Numbered from the stretch's first letter, positions 32,201 through 39,191 are shown. The stretch: DNA of 59,898 nt from an uncultured Prevotella sp. (GCA_905233425.1 CAJOEC010000012.1:1-59898), one strand, 5' to 3'. Program-made: numbers and translations. The notes: generated by a model not told the origin, from the letters alone.

Positions 32201-34480
32201 GCGCGACTCTGCCTCGCTGTCCTGCGCCTTGGCGATGTGCTTCTGCGTGATGAGCGACTTGATAATGCGCACGGCGTTCTCCCGCTCGTCGGCCCCGAAG
32301 AGTACCGACTCTGTGATGCGCTGCCGGGCCTCGTCCACATTCCTTACGGTGATGCCCGTGGCATAGACATGGGGCACGTTGTTGCCGCGCTCTAAATAGC
32401 CTGTCTGCTCCAGGGCGGCAATGGCTGTGCGCACGCGTGTCTCAACGTCGTGAACGGCATCGCTCCAGCCTGCCTTACGCGCTATCTCCAAGGCCGAGCA
32501 GCTCACTTGCCGTCGCTGGCGCGTCATGTCCTTCACCGCCCGCCATACCTGTTGGATCTCGCTGATGGAGAGCTTCGACTGGTTCAGCAGCACGAAGTGC
32601 TTGTCCAGGTCGCTGTCGCTGTAAAGCACATAGCACTGGGCGTTGAGCTGCGGGTCACGCCCGGCGCGTCCGGCCTCCTGCACGTAGTTCTCCAGCGAGT
32701 CGGAGATATTGTAGTGAACCACCAGCCCCACATCTTTCTTATCGACCCCCATGCCGAAGGCCGACGTGGCCACGATGATGCGCACCTCGCCTTTCATGAA
32801 CGCCTCCTGGTTGTGAACCTTGTCGTCGCTGTCCATCTTGCCGTTGAAGGGTAGGGCGTGATAGCCGTCGCGGGTGAGGCGCGATGACAGTTCGTGAGTG
32901 CGGCGCGTGCGGGCCACATAGACGATGGCCGGGCAGTCGTGCTCGGCGAGCAGTGCCCTCAGCCGTTGGTATTTGTCCTCGTCCGTGTCGGCATGTATCA
33001 CGCTGTAGTGCAGGTTGGTACGGGTGGCCGTGGTGGCAAACAGCTGAAGGTCGAGATAGAGCGTCTGGCGGAAATAGTCGCAGATGTCCTGTATCACCTT
33101 CTGCTTGGCCGTGGCCGTGAAGCACGACACGGGGATAGCCTGTCGGCACCCTTTCTTCTTCTGGTAGTCGCTGATGAACTTGCCGATGTAGAGATAGTCC
33201 ACGCGGAAGTCCTGCCCCCAGGAGGAGAAGCAGTGGGCCTCGTCGATGACGAAGCGCACCACGTGGCGTTGCAGCAATATGCGCTCGATGGTCTTCGAGC
33301 GGAGCATCTCAGGGGCGATGTAGAGCAGCGATGCCTCGCCGTCCTGCACCTGCTTGATGGCCGTCGAGCGGGTGATGGGGTCGAGCAGTCCGTTGATGGT
33401 CACTGCGTCGGTGATGCCCCGCTCGGCAAGACTGTCCACCTGGTCTTTCATCAGCGACTGCAAGGGCGAGATGACCACTGTCAGGCCATGCACAGTGCGC
33501 CCGGCCATCAGTGCGGGCAGCTGGAAGGTGAGGCTCTTACCGCCGCCTGTGGGGAAGATGGCCAACAGCGAGGTTTGAGGGGATTTGCAATCCCCGACGG
33601 CGGCGCGTGCGGCCCGCTCCTGCAGTGGCTCGCCCTCGTAGGTGCGGAATGAGTCGTAACCGAAGAAGGTCTTCAGGTTGTAGTGTACGTCGAGCTGTCG
33701 GCGGCAGTAGTCGCAGCCCTCGGCGCAGTGTGTGTGGCGTAGCAGCTGCATGACGTACTCCACGCCAGGGTAGTTGCGGAGCACCCAGCCGGGGGTGACG
33801 CTGCGGTGGTCAGTGGTGTCGATGAGTGCCAAGGCGTATGCCAGCTCGCAAGGATACAGGTCGATGAGTGTTTCCACAGAGGCATTACCGCATATCCTGC
33901 CGGCATACATCTCCCTGATGAGGTCGGGGAGCGCGGGCGGCTCGCCGGCCACTGGAAGCCTGACACCTGGGAGCGCGGGCGTCTCGCCCGCATCATGCCC
34001 ATCTCCCGCCATACTGATGAACCCACTGAACTCTTCCTGTCCTTCCAGAAGAGCCGTTAGGATATTGCGCTTTTCCTCTGGTAAAGCCCTCCACGCCGCT
34101 ATCTCCTCCATCAGTAGGTCGCGGGCTTTCTCGCAGTCGTTCACGGGATTGTTCAGCTGTTCGCTCATCAGCTTGTCGTCCTTCACCAGCCGATGGTAAG
34201 GCCGTTCTGGGAAGAGCAGTGGCGACATATAGAGCGTGTCCACCAACTGCCATGTTACTGGCCTGTCGCCGAAGAGACATGGTGCATCGTGATGGATGAT
34301 GTTATGGCCGCAGACATAGTCCACGTCTCTCAGAAAGGCCATCAGCCCCTCACGCGAGCTGTCATGATAGACGGCCCCGTCGTGGCGCAACGCCCCGATG
34401 TCGTGGATGCGGTTGTCGTCAGCCCCTGTCTCCACATCCACCACAGCCCAGCGTACAGTGTTTTGCATCCCTTTTGGCAT
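29225..34480 (-). CDS. Exonuclease-RecQ-UvrD triple-fusion DNA helicase
   Basis: 1751 residues. An N-terminal DEDD exonuclease-like domain (WAVVDVETGADDNRIHDIGA, about 10-110) is followed by a RecQ helicase (FPTGGGKSLTFQLP, VIDEAHCFSSWGQDFR, SCFTATA, TSAFGMGVDKKDVGLVVHYN, QEAGRAGRD; about 270-640), a winged-helix region, and then a UvrD/Rep-type helicase (VAAGPGSGKTRVLVHKL, LVIDEAQDMS, VGDDDQNIFGFRGS, STIHKAKGREFDDVYML; about 1130-1650). It would combine 3'-5' unwinding by two motors with exonuclease in one DNA-repair protein. At least five repeat elements lie in linkers. The start at 34480 is almost leaderless behind its promoter; ATG 34468 is an alternative. The N-terminus is duplicated as a fragment at 40.35-40.5 kb. 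Confidence 0.9.
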   Translation of the reverse strand: MPKGMQNTVRWAVVDVETGADDNRIHDIGALRHDGAVYHDSSREGLMAFLRDVDYVCGHNIIHHDAPCLFGDRPVTWQLVDTLYMSPLLFPERPYHRLVKDDKLMSEQLNNPVNDCEKARDLLMEEIAAWRALPEEKRNILTALLEGQEEFSGFISMAGDGHDAGETPALPGVRLPVAGEPPALPDLIREMYAGRICGNASVETLIDLYPCELAYALALIDTTDHRSVTPGWVLRNYPGVEYVMQLLRHTHCAEGCDYCRRQLDVHYNLKTFFGYDSFRTYEGEPLQERAARAAVGDCKSPQTSLLAIFPTGGGKSLTFQLPALMAGRTVHGLTVVISPLQSLMKDQVDSLAERGITDAVTINGLLDPITRSTAIKQVQDGEASLLYIAPEMLRSKTIERILLQRHVVRFVIDEAHCFSSWGQDFRVDYLYIGKFISDYQKKKGCRQAIPVSCFTATAKQKVIQDICDYFRQTLYLDLQLFATTATRTNLHYSVIHADTDEDKYQRLRALLAEHDCPAIVYVARTRRTHELSSRLTRDGYHALPFNGKMDSDDKVHNQEAFMKGEVRIIVATSAFGMGVDKKDVGLVVHYNISDSLENYVQEAGRAGRDPQLNAQCYVLYSDSDLDKHFVLLNQSKLSISEIQQVWRAVKDMTRQRRQVSCSALEIARKAGWSDAVHDVETRVRTAIAALEQTGYLERGNNVPHVYATGITVRNVDEARQRITESVLFGADERENAVRIIKSLITQKHIAKAQDSEAESRIDYLADILGMTKGEVVSAVVRMRQEGILADSRDITAWLPDGGNAERRSKTLFENFARLEQFILDHLTDEGLTTSCKLLNDEATNAGIASSREKDIRTLLYFLTIKSYIRKREDAIHGMTLTRQADKEATTQRSERRWEICRFALEWLQNHQTLPRPLPVGRGVYTLADDNSENKGNYSPPSQGGGGSAIQFSIVELLNQLKASGGSLFTKTDDLQIDDVEEALLYLSIIGVLKLDGGFMVLYNAMDLRRLKDNKQRYKQDDYRMLNEFYKQKIQQVHIVGEYANLMVRDYAAAQQYVRDYFLMDYKRFIAKYFKGERGAEIQRNLTAAKYRQLFGKLSERQKEIIADKESHCIIVAAGPGSGKTRVLVHKLASLLLMEDVKHEQLLMLTFSRAAATEFRQRLKELIGDAAHFVDIKTFHAYSFDLLGRTGNLDDAKDVVSRAAKMIAQGEVEPSKTAKTVLVIDEAQDMSAEEYALVKALMETNETMRVIAVGDDDQNIFGFRGSDSKYMFMLAEQQTLPQPLPVGRGVVTSSVGYSNDKCIYSPPSQAILSLSGQNLQVGGGSVGSSSSVIIEMTENYRSSHSIVAYANNFVRTINGRMKTTPITAMRDEQGSVSLTRHVSQYMYQPLVKELLRNCEEPEITYKTHESYKSHKSYGSVAVLTQTNEEAAILVALLHHHGVDARLVQSMEGFRFWNLAEVRYLLKYLNRRLCRGSGEALPAIIPQELWEEAKRKTFETYATSQALGYLRRCCELFEQTSGKAMYMNDLHEFVFESSVEDFCDVGEGVTVSTIHKAKGREFDDVYMLLADRPDKDNDLFRQYYVGMTRARNRLFIHTNGSLFDFCSKDFPVQTTPTASSTDKNADPPTFRFTTDRNQYPLPEEIVLQLSHRDVFLSYFRQRKQEILSLRSGDALTYHDFMLCLPQSGVPVALLSRDMQTRLQQWQQKGYQVDSATVRFIVAWKPKEAPKSEPETAVLLADLTLKYGQKIVEG
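30230..30275. repeat. About 10-bp tandem repeat (CCTATAAGTC type) inside the fusion-helicase gene
   Basis: Degenerate units ATAGGACTT / ATGGGACTT / ATAGGACTC / ATGGGTCTT follow one another. The gene reads TYKTHESYKSHKSYGS (about residues 1401-1417) within the UvrD half. Such repeats are usually intergenic; here they are coding. Confidence 0.6.
30509..30651. repeat. Coding inverted-repeat element, family A, with a second palindrome nested in it
   Basis: Outer AGACCC / GGGTCT ends and an intact right hairpin (CCCCTCCCTACAGGGAGGGG). In the other arm, part of the hairpin is replaced by a segment with its own 10-bp inverted repeat, GATTTTGTCC / GGACAAAATC (30529-30554). The gene frame reads TLPQPLPVGRGV, a spacer, YSPPSQ, then AILSLSGQNLQ (nested unit) and VGGGS. 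Confidence 0.75.
31640..31749. repeat. Coding inverted-repeat element, family A, second copy in the fusion-helicase gene
   Basis: Two CCCCTCCCTGTRRGGGAGGGG-type hairpins, AGACCC / GGGTCT ends. Read as TLPRPLPVGRGVYT, a spacer, and NYSPPSQGGGGS (about residues 910-947) in the linker between the RecQ and UvrD halves. Confidence 0.8.
33579..33595. repeat. Coding palindrome, family E, in the fusion-helicase gene
   Basis: GGGGATTTGCAATCCCC: 8-bp arms, 1-nt centre. The gene reads VGDCKSPQTS just before the RecQ Walker A motif. The same unit occurs twice in the secreted-protein gene at 36.2-38.2 kb. Confidence 0.7.
33927..33996. repeat. Two coding hairpins of family D in the fusion-helicase gene
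   Basis: GGGAGCGCGGGCG-TCT-CGCCCGC at 33970-33991 and a diverged copy at 33927-33951. They are read as DAGETPALPG and VAGEPPALPD (about residues 161-184), between the exonuclease and RecQ domains. Confidence 0.7.
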
Positions 34481-34488
34481 ATTGTCCG

Positions 34489-34519
34489 CAAAGGTACATC
34501 ATTTCAAGCAAATAGCAAA
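34489..34519 (-). promoter_or_regulatory. Promoter of the fusion-helicase gene
   Basis: Minus strand TTTG (34516-34519), 19 bp, TACCTTTG (34489-34496): a consensus promoter. The transcription start would be only about 3 nt before ATG 34480 or 15 nt before ATG 34468. Confidence 0.75.
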
Positions 34520-34555
34520 AATATCCGCCATGAATGTTTGGTGTTTCAGTAAAAA
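34516..34555 (-). promoter_or_regulatory. Shared promoter-upstream element, copy 2
   Basis: Partner of 28088-28127, about 34/40 identical, again starting at the -33 box of its promoter. Confidence 0.6.
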
Positions 34556-34558
34556 TAC

Positions 34559-34624
34559 CTCCTAACTCTGGGTTAAGTGCCTCCTAACTCTGGGTTAAGT
34601 GCCTCCTAACTCTGGGTTAGGTGC
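34559..34624. repeat. Three 22-bp tandem repeats
   Basis: CTCCTAACTCTGGGTTAAGTGC at 34559, 34581 and 34603, the last with one change near its end. Non-coding, between the fusion-helicase promoter and the 3' end of the sigma-barrel gene. It is similar in part to the CCTAACTG / CAGTTAGG hairpin at 44382-44414. Confidence 0.8.
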
Positions 34625-34642
34625 CGTTGATGTAAATGATGA

Positions 34643-36166
34643 TTAGAAAGAGATGCGCAGTCCTAAGGGTACGCTGAAGTCGAGGGGGTGTTTGTTATTC
34701 CATGTCCTTATGTTGTCGTCACTGCCTTTGAAATGATAGTGAAGCCCTGGCTCCGCGAAGAAACCTACGTGGGGTGTCAAGTTGTATTGCAGTCCGAGGC
34801 CAAGGCCTGCCGACCACTGTACTGCTGGATGCAGTCGCTCCGTGGTAGGCTCGTAAGACTGGCCGTCCATGATGTAGACACTTTCGAGGGTTGAGCGCAG
34901 AGGCAGATTGACAGAGGCTGAAAGTGAGAGATAGGTGCTGAAGCGGCGGCCTAATGGATAGTGCCACGACACGCTGACGGGCAGGCCGATATACTGTACC
35001 ACCTGGTGTTGTGAAAGCGTGACGTAGGTGTTGCCCGACAGCATGTCGCTCGTCATCCGCTGGTAGTTCAGACCTATGCCCAACTGCCAGTGGTCGTCCA
35101 GCCTGCGGTTCAGCATGAGGCCGACGGTTAGCGGACGGTGGTGATGGGTCACGGAGTCGTAAACCATGGGGTTTGTCTCAGCATCAGCGTAAGGCAGTCT
35201 CATATCGCGACTATTGCCCATTCCGCTATAGGTCAAGGCGAGCTGCCAGTCGCCACCTTTCCCCTTCATAGGGGTTTGTCCGCCTTCTTTTTCTTTTGTG
35301 GGGATATATGACACATGGTGCTCACCTGCGGACACATGGTGCTCATCATCGTTTTGTATTTGTCTGCCGCCAATTTGCCTTTGCGGACAAATGCAAGAAT
35401 CAGTCCCAACAGTTGGTGGAGAAATATGAGAACGTGTCCTTACAGTTTGCGGACAAATACCAGAATCTGTCCCTACTGGCAGTGGCCGAGAAATGCCTGG
35501 GCTTGTAATAGCATTACTCTTCCCATTATCCGCCACTACAGGAATTGGCTTCATGTTTGTCTGTTTCGTATATGTATGCCAATGCCTGACGCACAGTGGC
35601 ACTGCCATGGCCAGCAGCAACAGTGCCAAAGGGCGAAGCCATCGGCGCAACAGAGCCTTGGCATGATAGAGCTGTGAGGCCGAGCTGTGGGGGTCGATGT
35701 TCAGCAGGGCGGCTATCTCCTTGTGCGTCATGCCCTCCAGCACGAAGAGGCGGAACACGTGGCGGTAGCCCTCGGGCAGGGCATCAACGGCTGCAAGGAT
35801 TTCCTGCACGGCAAGTGATGACTCCGCCAGGTTCTCCACTGTTGGGGGTCGCAAAGCTGTTGCGGCACAGACCGAAAAGGGCTCCTGGTGCTGCCGTCTC
35901 TGTTGGCGTAGGTAGAGCAGCGACACACGGCGCGTCAGCATCGTCATCCATGACTCGGCGCGGGTGGCGTCCTTTAGTTTGCCGATTTGGAGGAATATGA
36001 GCAGGAAGGCGTCGTGCAGCAGGTCGTCGGCCACGGCCTCGTCGTGCACATAGCCCAGACATACCGCCCGCAACGGCTGGCGCATAGCGGTGTACAGAAG
36101 GGCGAAAGCCTCACGGTCACCCTGCTGACAGCGTTCTGCTATTTGCTGCAACTGCTTCGTGCACAT
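34643..36166 (-). CDS. ECF sigma factor fused to an outer-membrane beta-barrel through a membrane segment
   Basis: 507 residues from ATG 36166; a GTG nine codons upstream lies inside a palindromic repeat. Residues about 15-90 are sigma region 2 (CQQGDREAFALLYTAM, DDLLHDAFLLIFLQI, SWMTMLTRRV). Residues about 125-175 are region 4 (ALPEGYRHVFRLFVLEGMTH, KEIAALLNIDPHSSASQLYH). A hydrophobic segment, LALLLLAMAVPLCV (about 179-193), preceded by RRWLRP predicts cytoplasm-inside orientation. A linker of about 110 residues with direct repeats leads to a barrel-like domain (about 305-507) with alternating strands and terminal Phe (PLGLRISF). In Bacteroidota, sigma factors are usually encoded beside separate membrane-anchored barrel proteins; here both are one polypeptide. 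It is the last gene of an operon with a secreted protein and a caspase-like protease. Confidence 0.8.
   Translation of the reverse strand: MCTKQLQQIAERCQQGDREAFALLYTAMRQPLRAVCLGYVHDEAVADDLLHDAFLLIFLQIGKLKDATRAESWMTMLTRRVSLLYLRQQRRQHQEPFSVCAATALRPPTVENLAESSLAVQEILAAVDALPEGYRHVFRLFVLEGMTHKEIAALLNIDPHSSASQLYHAKALLRRWLRPLALLLLAMAVPLCVRHWHTYTKQTNMKPIPVVADNGKSNAITSPGISRPLPVGTDSGICPQTVRTRSHISPPTVGTDSCICPQRQIGGRQIQNDDEHHVSAGEHHVSYIPTKEKEGGQTPMKGKGGDWQLALTYSGMGNSRDMRLPYADAETNPMVYDSVTHHHRPLTVGLMLNRRLDDHWQLGIGLNYQRMTSDMLSGNTYVTLSQHQVVQYIGLPVSVSWHYPLGRRFSTYLSLSASVNLPLRSTLESVYIMDGQSYEPTTERLHPAVQWSAGLGLGLQYNLTPHVGFFAEPGLHYHFKGSDDNIRTWNNKHPLDFSVPLGLRISF
35386..35495. repeat. About 50-bp direct repeat coding for the sigma-barrel linker
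   Basis: Two diverged copies beginning TTTGCGGACAAAT (about 35386 and 35445). They are read as ISRPLPVGTDSGICPQ and ISPPTVGTDSCICPQ. A shorter repeat (GEHHVS / DEHHVS) lies next to it. Confidence 0.6.
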
Positions 36167-36182
36167 ATTACTATTTGGCTGC

Positions 36183-36206
36183 GGACGCGACACGTCGCGT
36201 CCCTAC
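36183..36206. repeat. Palindrome, family F, between two genes
   Basis: GGACGCGACACGTCGCGTCC followed by CTACA. The same unit, with the same CTACA flank on the opposite side, is inside the next gene at 37672-37691. Confidence 0.7.
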
Positions 36207-36217
36207 AAGTGGATGTA

Positions 36218-38158
36218 CTATTTCACTACAATCTTTCGCCCGCCGGTGATGTAAATCCCCTTTTTAAGTGAAGAACACGTGGTCGGGGATTGCAAATCCC
36301 CTCCAACAGATTGCAAATCCCCTCCAACAGAATTTGCTGCTGCGCTCACTTTGCGTCCTTGCAGGTCGCAGACAGAATGGGCGGTGGCCGGTGTTGAATG
36401 GTCAATATCGTCAATCGCCGTAGAATCGCCGGGCTTCCCGCTGTTGCCCCAAACATACTTGGATATGTTCAGACCGTTGTGGCTCTTTCCGTCGGCAGCA
36501 TACAAACAGGCACGGAATGGGGCTACCACATCGTCGGCATCTCCAGGGTGGAAACTGTAATCGGCGGGTGAATAGACGTAGTAGTTTGTGTTCCGCTCTG
36601 TTCTGCCGAGCGGCGACATGCCTGGCATGGATGACAGCCGCAGCCCTACCGTTGTTCCCACGAAGTCGATGCCTCCTCCGCGCACAATGGCCTCGCCAGT
36701 CATTGGCACGAGCGTATTCTCACCCGTGAACAGCAGACGGGAACCGATATATACCCCAAGGATATAGGGCTTGTAAGCCTGCATCTGCGACAGGGAACTG
36801 AGCGCTGCAACGTTGAGTGTGTCGGCCTCATAGCCATAGTAGCGCAGCACCTTCAGCATGTCGGGGTGGAGTACCTCGGTCTGGCCGTTTATGTCGTAAA
36901 GGCAGATATGGGTGGGACGGAAGGGTAGGACGATGGTCTCGGAGTAGCCGCGGCCAAGAGCCTCGTCGTCGGGATTGTCGTAGGAGGGCTTCATCAGGTA
37001 GCTTACGAGCTGAGTGTGGAAGGCCATCGGACAGTAGTAGTCGTAGCCCTCGCTCAGGCTGATGTTCTCTGCCTCCTGTCCGCGCACCAGATTGCGGCTC
37101 TCGTCCAGTCCTTGCGGAATGTTGCCTGAGGGGTCGAGATAATAGAGGCAGTTGGGGTTGGCCAGAGAAACATCGATAGTCGGGGATTGCAAATCCCCTC
37201 CAACAGATTCCAAATCCCCTCCAACAGATTGCTGTCCGCGTAGGTCTACGGCGACGGCCTCGGCGGGAACCATCAGATGCCCTTCATCAGATAAAGGCAA
37301 CGGGAGCACCATTCCCCTGGCAGTCCAGTAGGTGTTCGTCCCTGAACGGGTGGTGAAGCATAGCGAGTCGATGGTCTCCAGACCGTATGGCATACCATAC
37401 CCGGCCTTCAGCACATAGCGGGCACCATCGCGGAACACGGCATCGTAGGCGAAGGTTCTCTCCTCACTGGCGTTTGATTCCAGTTTGTTAGCGATGTGCT
37501 GTAGGGGTAGACCCTGTGCCAGCCCGCCGCCGCTGTCCCTGTCCTCAAGCCACAGCACGATGCCGTCGTCATCGCCCCTGCCACCACGTGCACCATAATA
37601 GTCCGCGTCACAGTTCGTCACCCGCACCCAGCCTTTGATGCGACTGCCGTAGAGCACAGCCTCACCTGTAGGGACGCGACGTGTCGCGTCCGTACGCCAT
37701 GTTGCGTCCGCCCCTGTGCCAGTCCGCTGCTCACCATTATCGGTCAGCATGTCGATTGAGAATGTGGCCTTCATATTGAGCTTGCGCAAAGGAAGGATGG
37801 TGACATCATGGGTGCATATCACCTGCTCTCCATCAGCATCAGAGGCTATGCGCAGTTCAAGGTCGCCCTCAGGAAAAACTGGATATAACATCAACGTCAG
37901 TCTTCCAAAGGCGGTGATGGATACGAGGGTGTCAAGGCAAGGAGTGAGACTTCCGTCACTCCTGTCGCATGCCAGCAGATAGAGGCGGCCTTCAAAGACT
38001 GTGGCAGCGTTGTTGCGCATGCTCACTTCGACTTGCTGAGTAAGCTGTGCCAACCGATTTCCATGGATGGCTATGGAGTCTACGCTGATGTCGTTTGTGG
38101 CAGCATCTGCCGTCATGGTGAGCAGCAGACAGAAAAAGGAAAGAATCAGTTTCTTCAT
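36218..38158 (-). CDS. Secreted protein with type IX-like sorting tail, unknown function
   Basis: 646 residues. Signal peptide MKKLILSFFCLLLTMTADA. The mature part is beta-rich without recognised catalytic motifs. The C-terminus VCDLQGRKVSAAA ... KKGIYITGGRKIVVK is a sorting-tail pattern. It sits in the middle of an operon: the caspase-like gene ends 7 bp upstream and the sigma-barrel gene starts 51 bp downstream, so a role as substrate, ligand or inhibitor in one envelope system is plausible. Three repeat insertions are read in frame: TDATRRVPTG (about 155-162), SVGGDLESVGGDLQSPT (about 309-326) and SVGGDLQSVGGDLQSPT (about 609-625), the last splitting the sorting tail itself. Confidence 0.75.
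   Translation of the reverse strand: MKKLILSFFCLLLTMTADAATNDISVDSIAIHGNRLAQLTQQVEVSMRNNAATVFEGRLYLLACDRSDGSLTPCLDTLVSITAFGRLTLMLYPVFPEGDLELRIASDADGEQVICTHDVTILPLRKLNMKATFSIDMLTDNGEQRTGTGADATWRTDATRRVPTGEAVLYGSRIKGWVRVTNCDADYYGARGGRGDDDGIVLWLEDRDSGGGLAQGLPLQHIANKLESNASEERTFAYDAVFRDGARYVLKAGYGMPYGLETIDSLCFTTRSGTNTYWTARGMVLPLPLSDEGHLMVPAEAVAVDLRGQQSVGGDLESVGGDLQSPTIDVSLANPNCLYYLDPSGNIPQGLDESRNLVRGQEAENISLSEGYDYYCPMAFHTQLVSYLMKPSYDNPDDEALGRGYSETIVLPFRPTHICLYDINGQTEVLHPDMLKVLRYYGYEADTLNVAALSSLSQMQAYKPYILGVYIGSRLLFTGENTLVPMTGEAIVRGGGIDFVGTTVGLRLSSMPGMSPLGRTERNTNYYVYSPADYSFHPGDADDVVAPFRACLYAADGKSHNGLNISKYVWGNSGKPGDSTAIDDIDHSTPATAHSVCDLQGRKVSAAANSVGGDLQSVGGDLQSPTTCSSLKKGIYITGGRKIVVK
36284..36331. repeat. 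Coding palindrome, family E, tandem copy in a sorting tail
   Basis: GGGGATTGCAAATCCCC then TCCAACAG, with a second half unit. It splits the C-terminal tail between VSAAAN and CSSLKKGIYI. Confidence 0.7.
37180..37230. repeat. Coding palindrome, family E, second tandem copy in the same gene
   Basis: CGGGGATTGCAAATCCCC then TCCAACAG repeated. Read as SVGGDLESVGGDLQSPT. Confidence 0.7.
37672..37691. repeat. Coding palindrome, family F
   Basis: GGACGCGACGTGTCGCGTCC. The gene reads TDATRRVPTGEA. Near-identical to the intergenic copy at 36183-36206. Confidence 0.7.
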
Positions 38159-38165
38159 GTCGTTT

Positions 38166-39191
38166 TTACTTTAGTTTTCGTCCTTGCAAGTCATATATTG
38201 TTGAGATTTGAGGATTGAGGGTCGGGATTTGTGGGATGTCGTTCTCTATCCCCATCCTGCCGAAAGACCATTGTCTGGCCATTGTGGCGGGCTGGGCAGT
38301 GAGGCTGGGCGTTTCGGGTCGTCGGTCGTGCTGGCGGGCATAGTCGAAGGCCTCATACATACTTATGCAGCCGTCGCCGTCCTGGTCGGAATCTATCGGC
38401 TGCCCCTGCTCGTCGTGCTGGGCGATGGCGCAGGTCCAGTGATAGACGAACTCATCGTAGCAACGGTCTTTGCACGACCACGACATCTGTTCGGCGCTAC
38501 AGGCGGCGGTGATGATGCAGCCGTCCTCAACTCCGCAACTCCGCAATTTCTCAACAAACGCCCCAGCATAGCACTGCCCCAGGAGGATGTTCATCGTGGC
38601 GGGATGGCACTGGCCGACCATCGCAGCCAATTCGTCTGGACTGACTTGCTCATTGCCCCACAGCCAGAGGCGGATGCCAGCGCCCCCAGCGGATTGGTCG
38701 CGGTCAGCGGTTCTCCCGCTGAAATCTGCATCGCGCTCGCCGTGGTCGGTGATGAAGAGAAAGATGTGGTCGGCGGAGGTCATTGTTGCTGCCAGTTGGC
38801 GGAGAGTATTGTCAACGTTCTGGCGGGTGGCAGCAAGCGTGAGGTCTGCCTGTCCGTCGCCGTCGAGGTCTGTGGGCGACGAAGCAAAGCCCCTGGCACC
38901 GTCGCGCAACATGTCGGTGGCCGGATTGTCGCCGTCGGCCATGAGCAGGGTGATGTGGTCCTTGGGTATGTTGCAGTCCTGCCTCAGCGTGCGGTAGAGG
39001 AAGGCGCAGTCGTTCCAGTAGCGCTCATGGTTGAACATCTTACTGCGCCCACCGCTGATGATGACGGCGTAGGTCTCACCTGAGAGCGCAGACGTCTCGT
39101 CTGCATCGGTTGCGGTCGTGATGACCGCGCTCCCAGGGCGGGCGAGGACGACTGCGCTCCCGAGAAGGGCCAATAATAGTAGGTGTCGCAT
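38166..39191 (-). CDS. Exported caspase-fold (C13/legumain-like) cysteine peptidase
   Basis: 341 residues from ATG 39191; a longer frame lacks a signal peptide. An export signal (MRHLLLLALLGSAVVLA) is followed by a caspase-like domain: YAVIISGG, then the catalytic His in LFITDHGERD (H150) and Cys in ILLGQCYAGAF (C207), the H/C dyad order of clan CD (C13/C11/C14). Acidic calcium-binding-type loops (DLDGDGQAD, DQDGDGCISMYEAF) are present. The C-terminus TIYDLQGRKLK is a shortened sorting tail. Residues about 11-37 are encoded by three copies of a hairpin repeat. It is the first gene of an operon with the secreted protein and the sigma-barrel fusion. Confidence 0.8.
   Translation of the reverse strand: MRHLLLLALLGSAVVLARPGSAVITTATDADETSALSGETYAVIISGGRSKMFNHERYWNDCAFLYRTLRQDCNIPKDHITLLMADGDNPATDMLRDGARGFASSPTDLDGDGQADLTLAATRQNVDNTLRQLAATMTSADHIFLFITDHGERDADFSGRTADRDQSAGGAGIRLWLWGNEQVSPDELAAMVGQCHPATMNILLGQCYAGAFVEKLRSCGVEDGCIITAACSAEQMSWSCKDRCYDEFVYHWTCAIAQHDEQGQPIDSDQDGDGCISMYEAFDYARQHDRRPETPSLTAQPATMARQWSFGRMGIENDIPQIPTLNPQISTIYDLQGRKLK
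39079..39165. repeat. Three family D hairpin units coding for the signal peptide end of the caspase-like protein
   Basis: GAGCGCAGACGTCTCGTCTGC, then GGTCGTGATGACC with GCGCTCCC, then GGGCGAGGACGACTGCGCTCCC. Units are related to 33970-33996. They encode GSAVVLARPGSAVITTATD and ADETSALSG. Confidence 0.65.

Noticed and set aside
34559..34624. Three regular 22-bp repeats considered as a CRISPR array
   Set aside because: The repeats abut with no spacers and there are no cas genes.
36166..36193. GTG start for the sigma-barrel protein
   Set aside because: The GTG lies within a palindromic repeat; ATG 36166 begins directly before the conserved sigma sequence.
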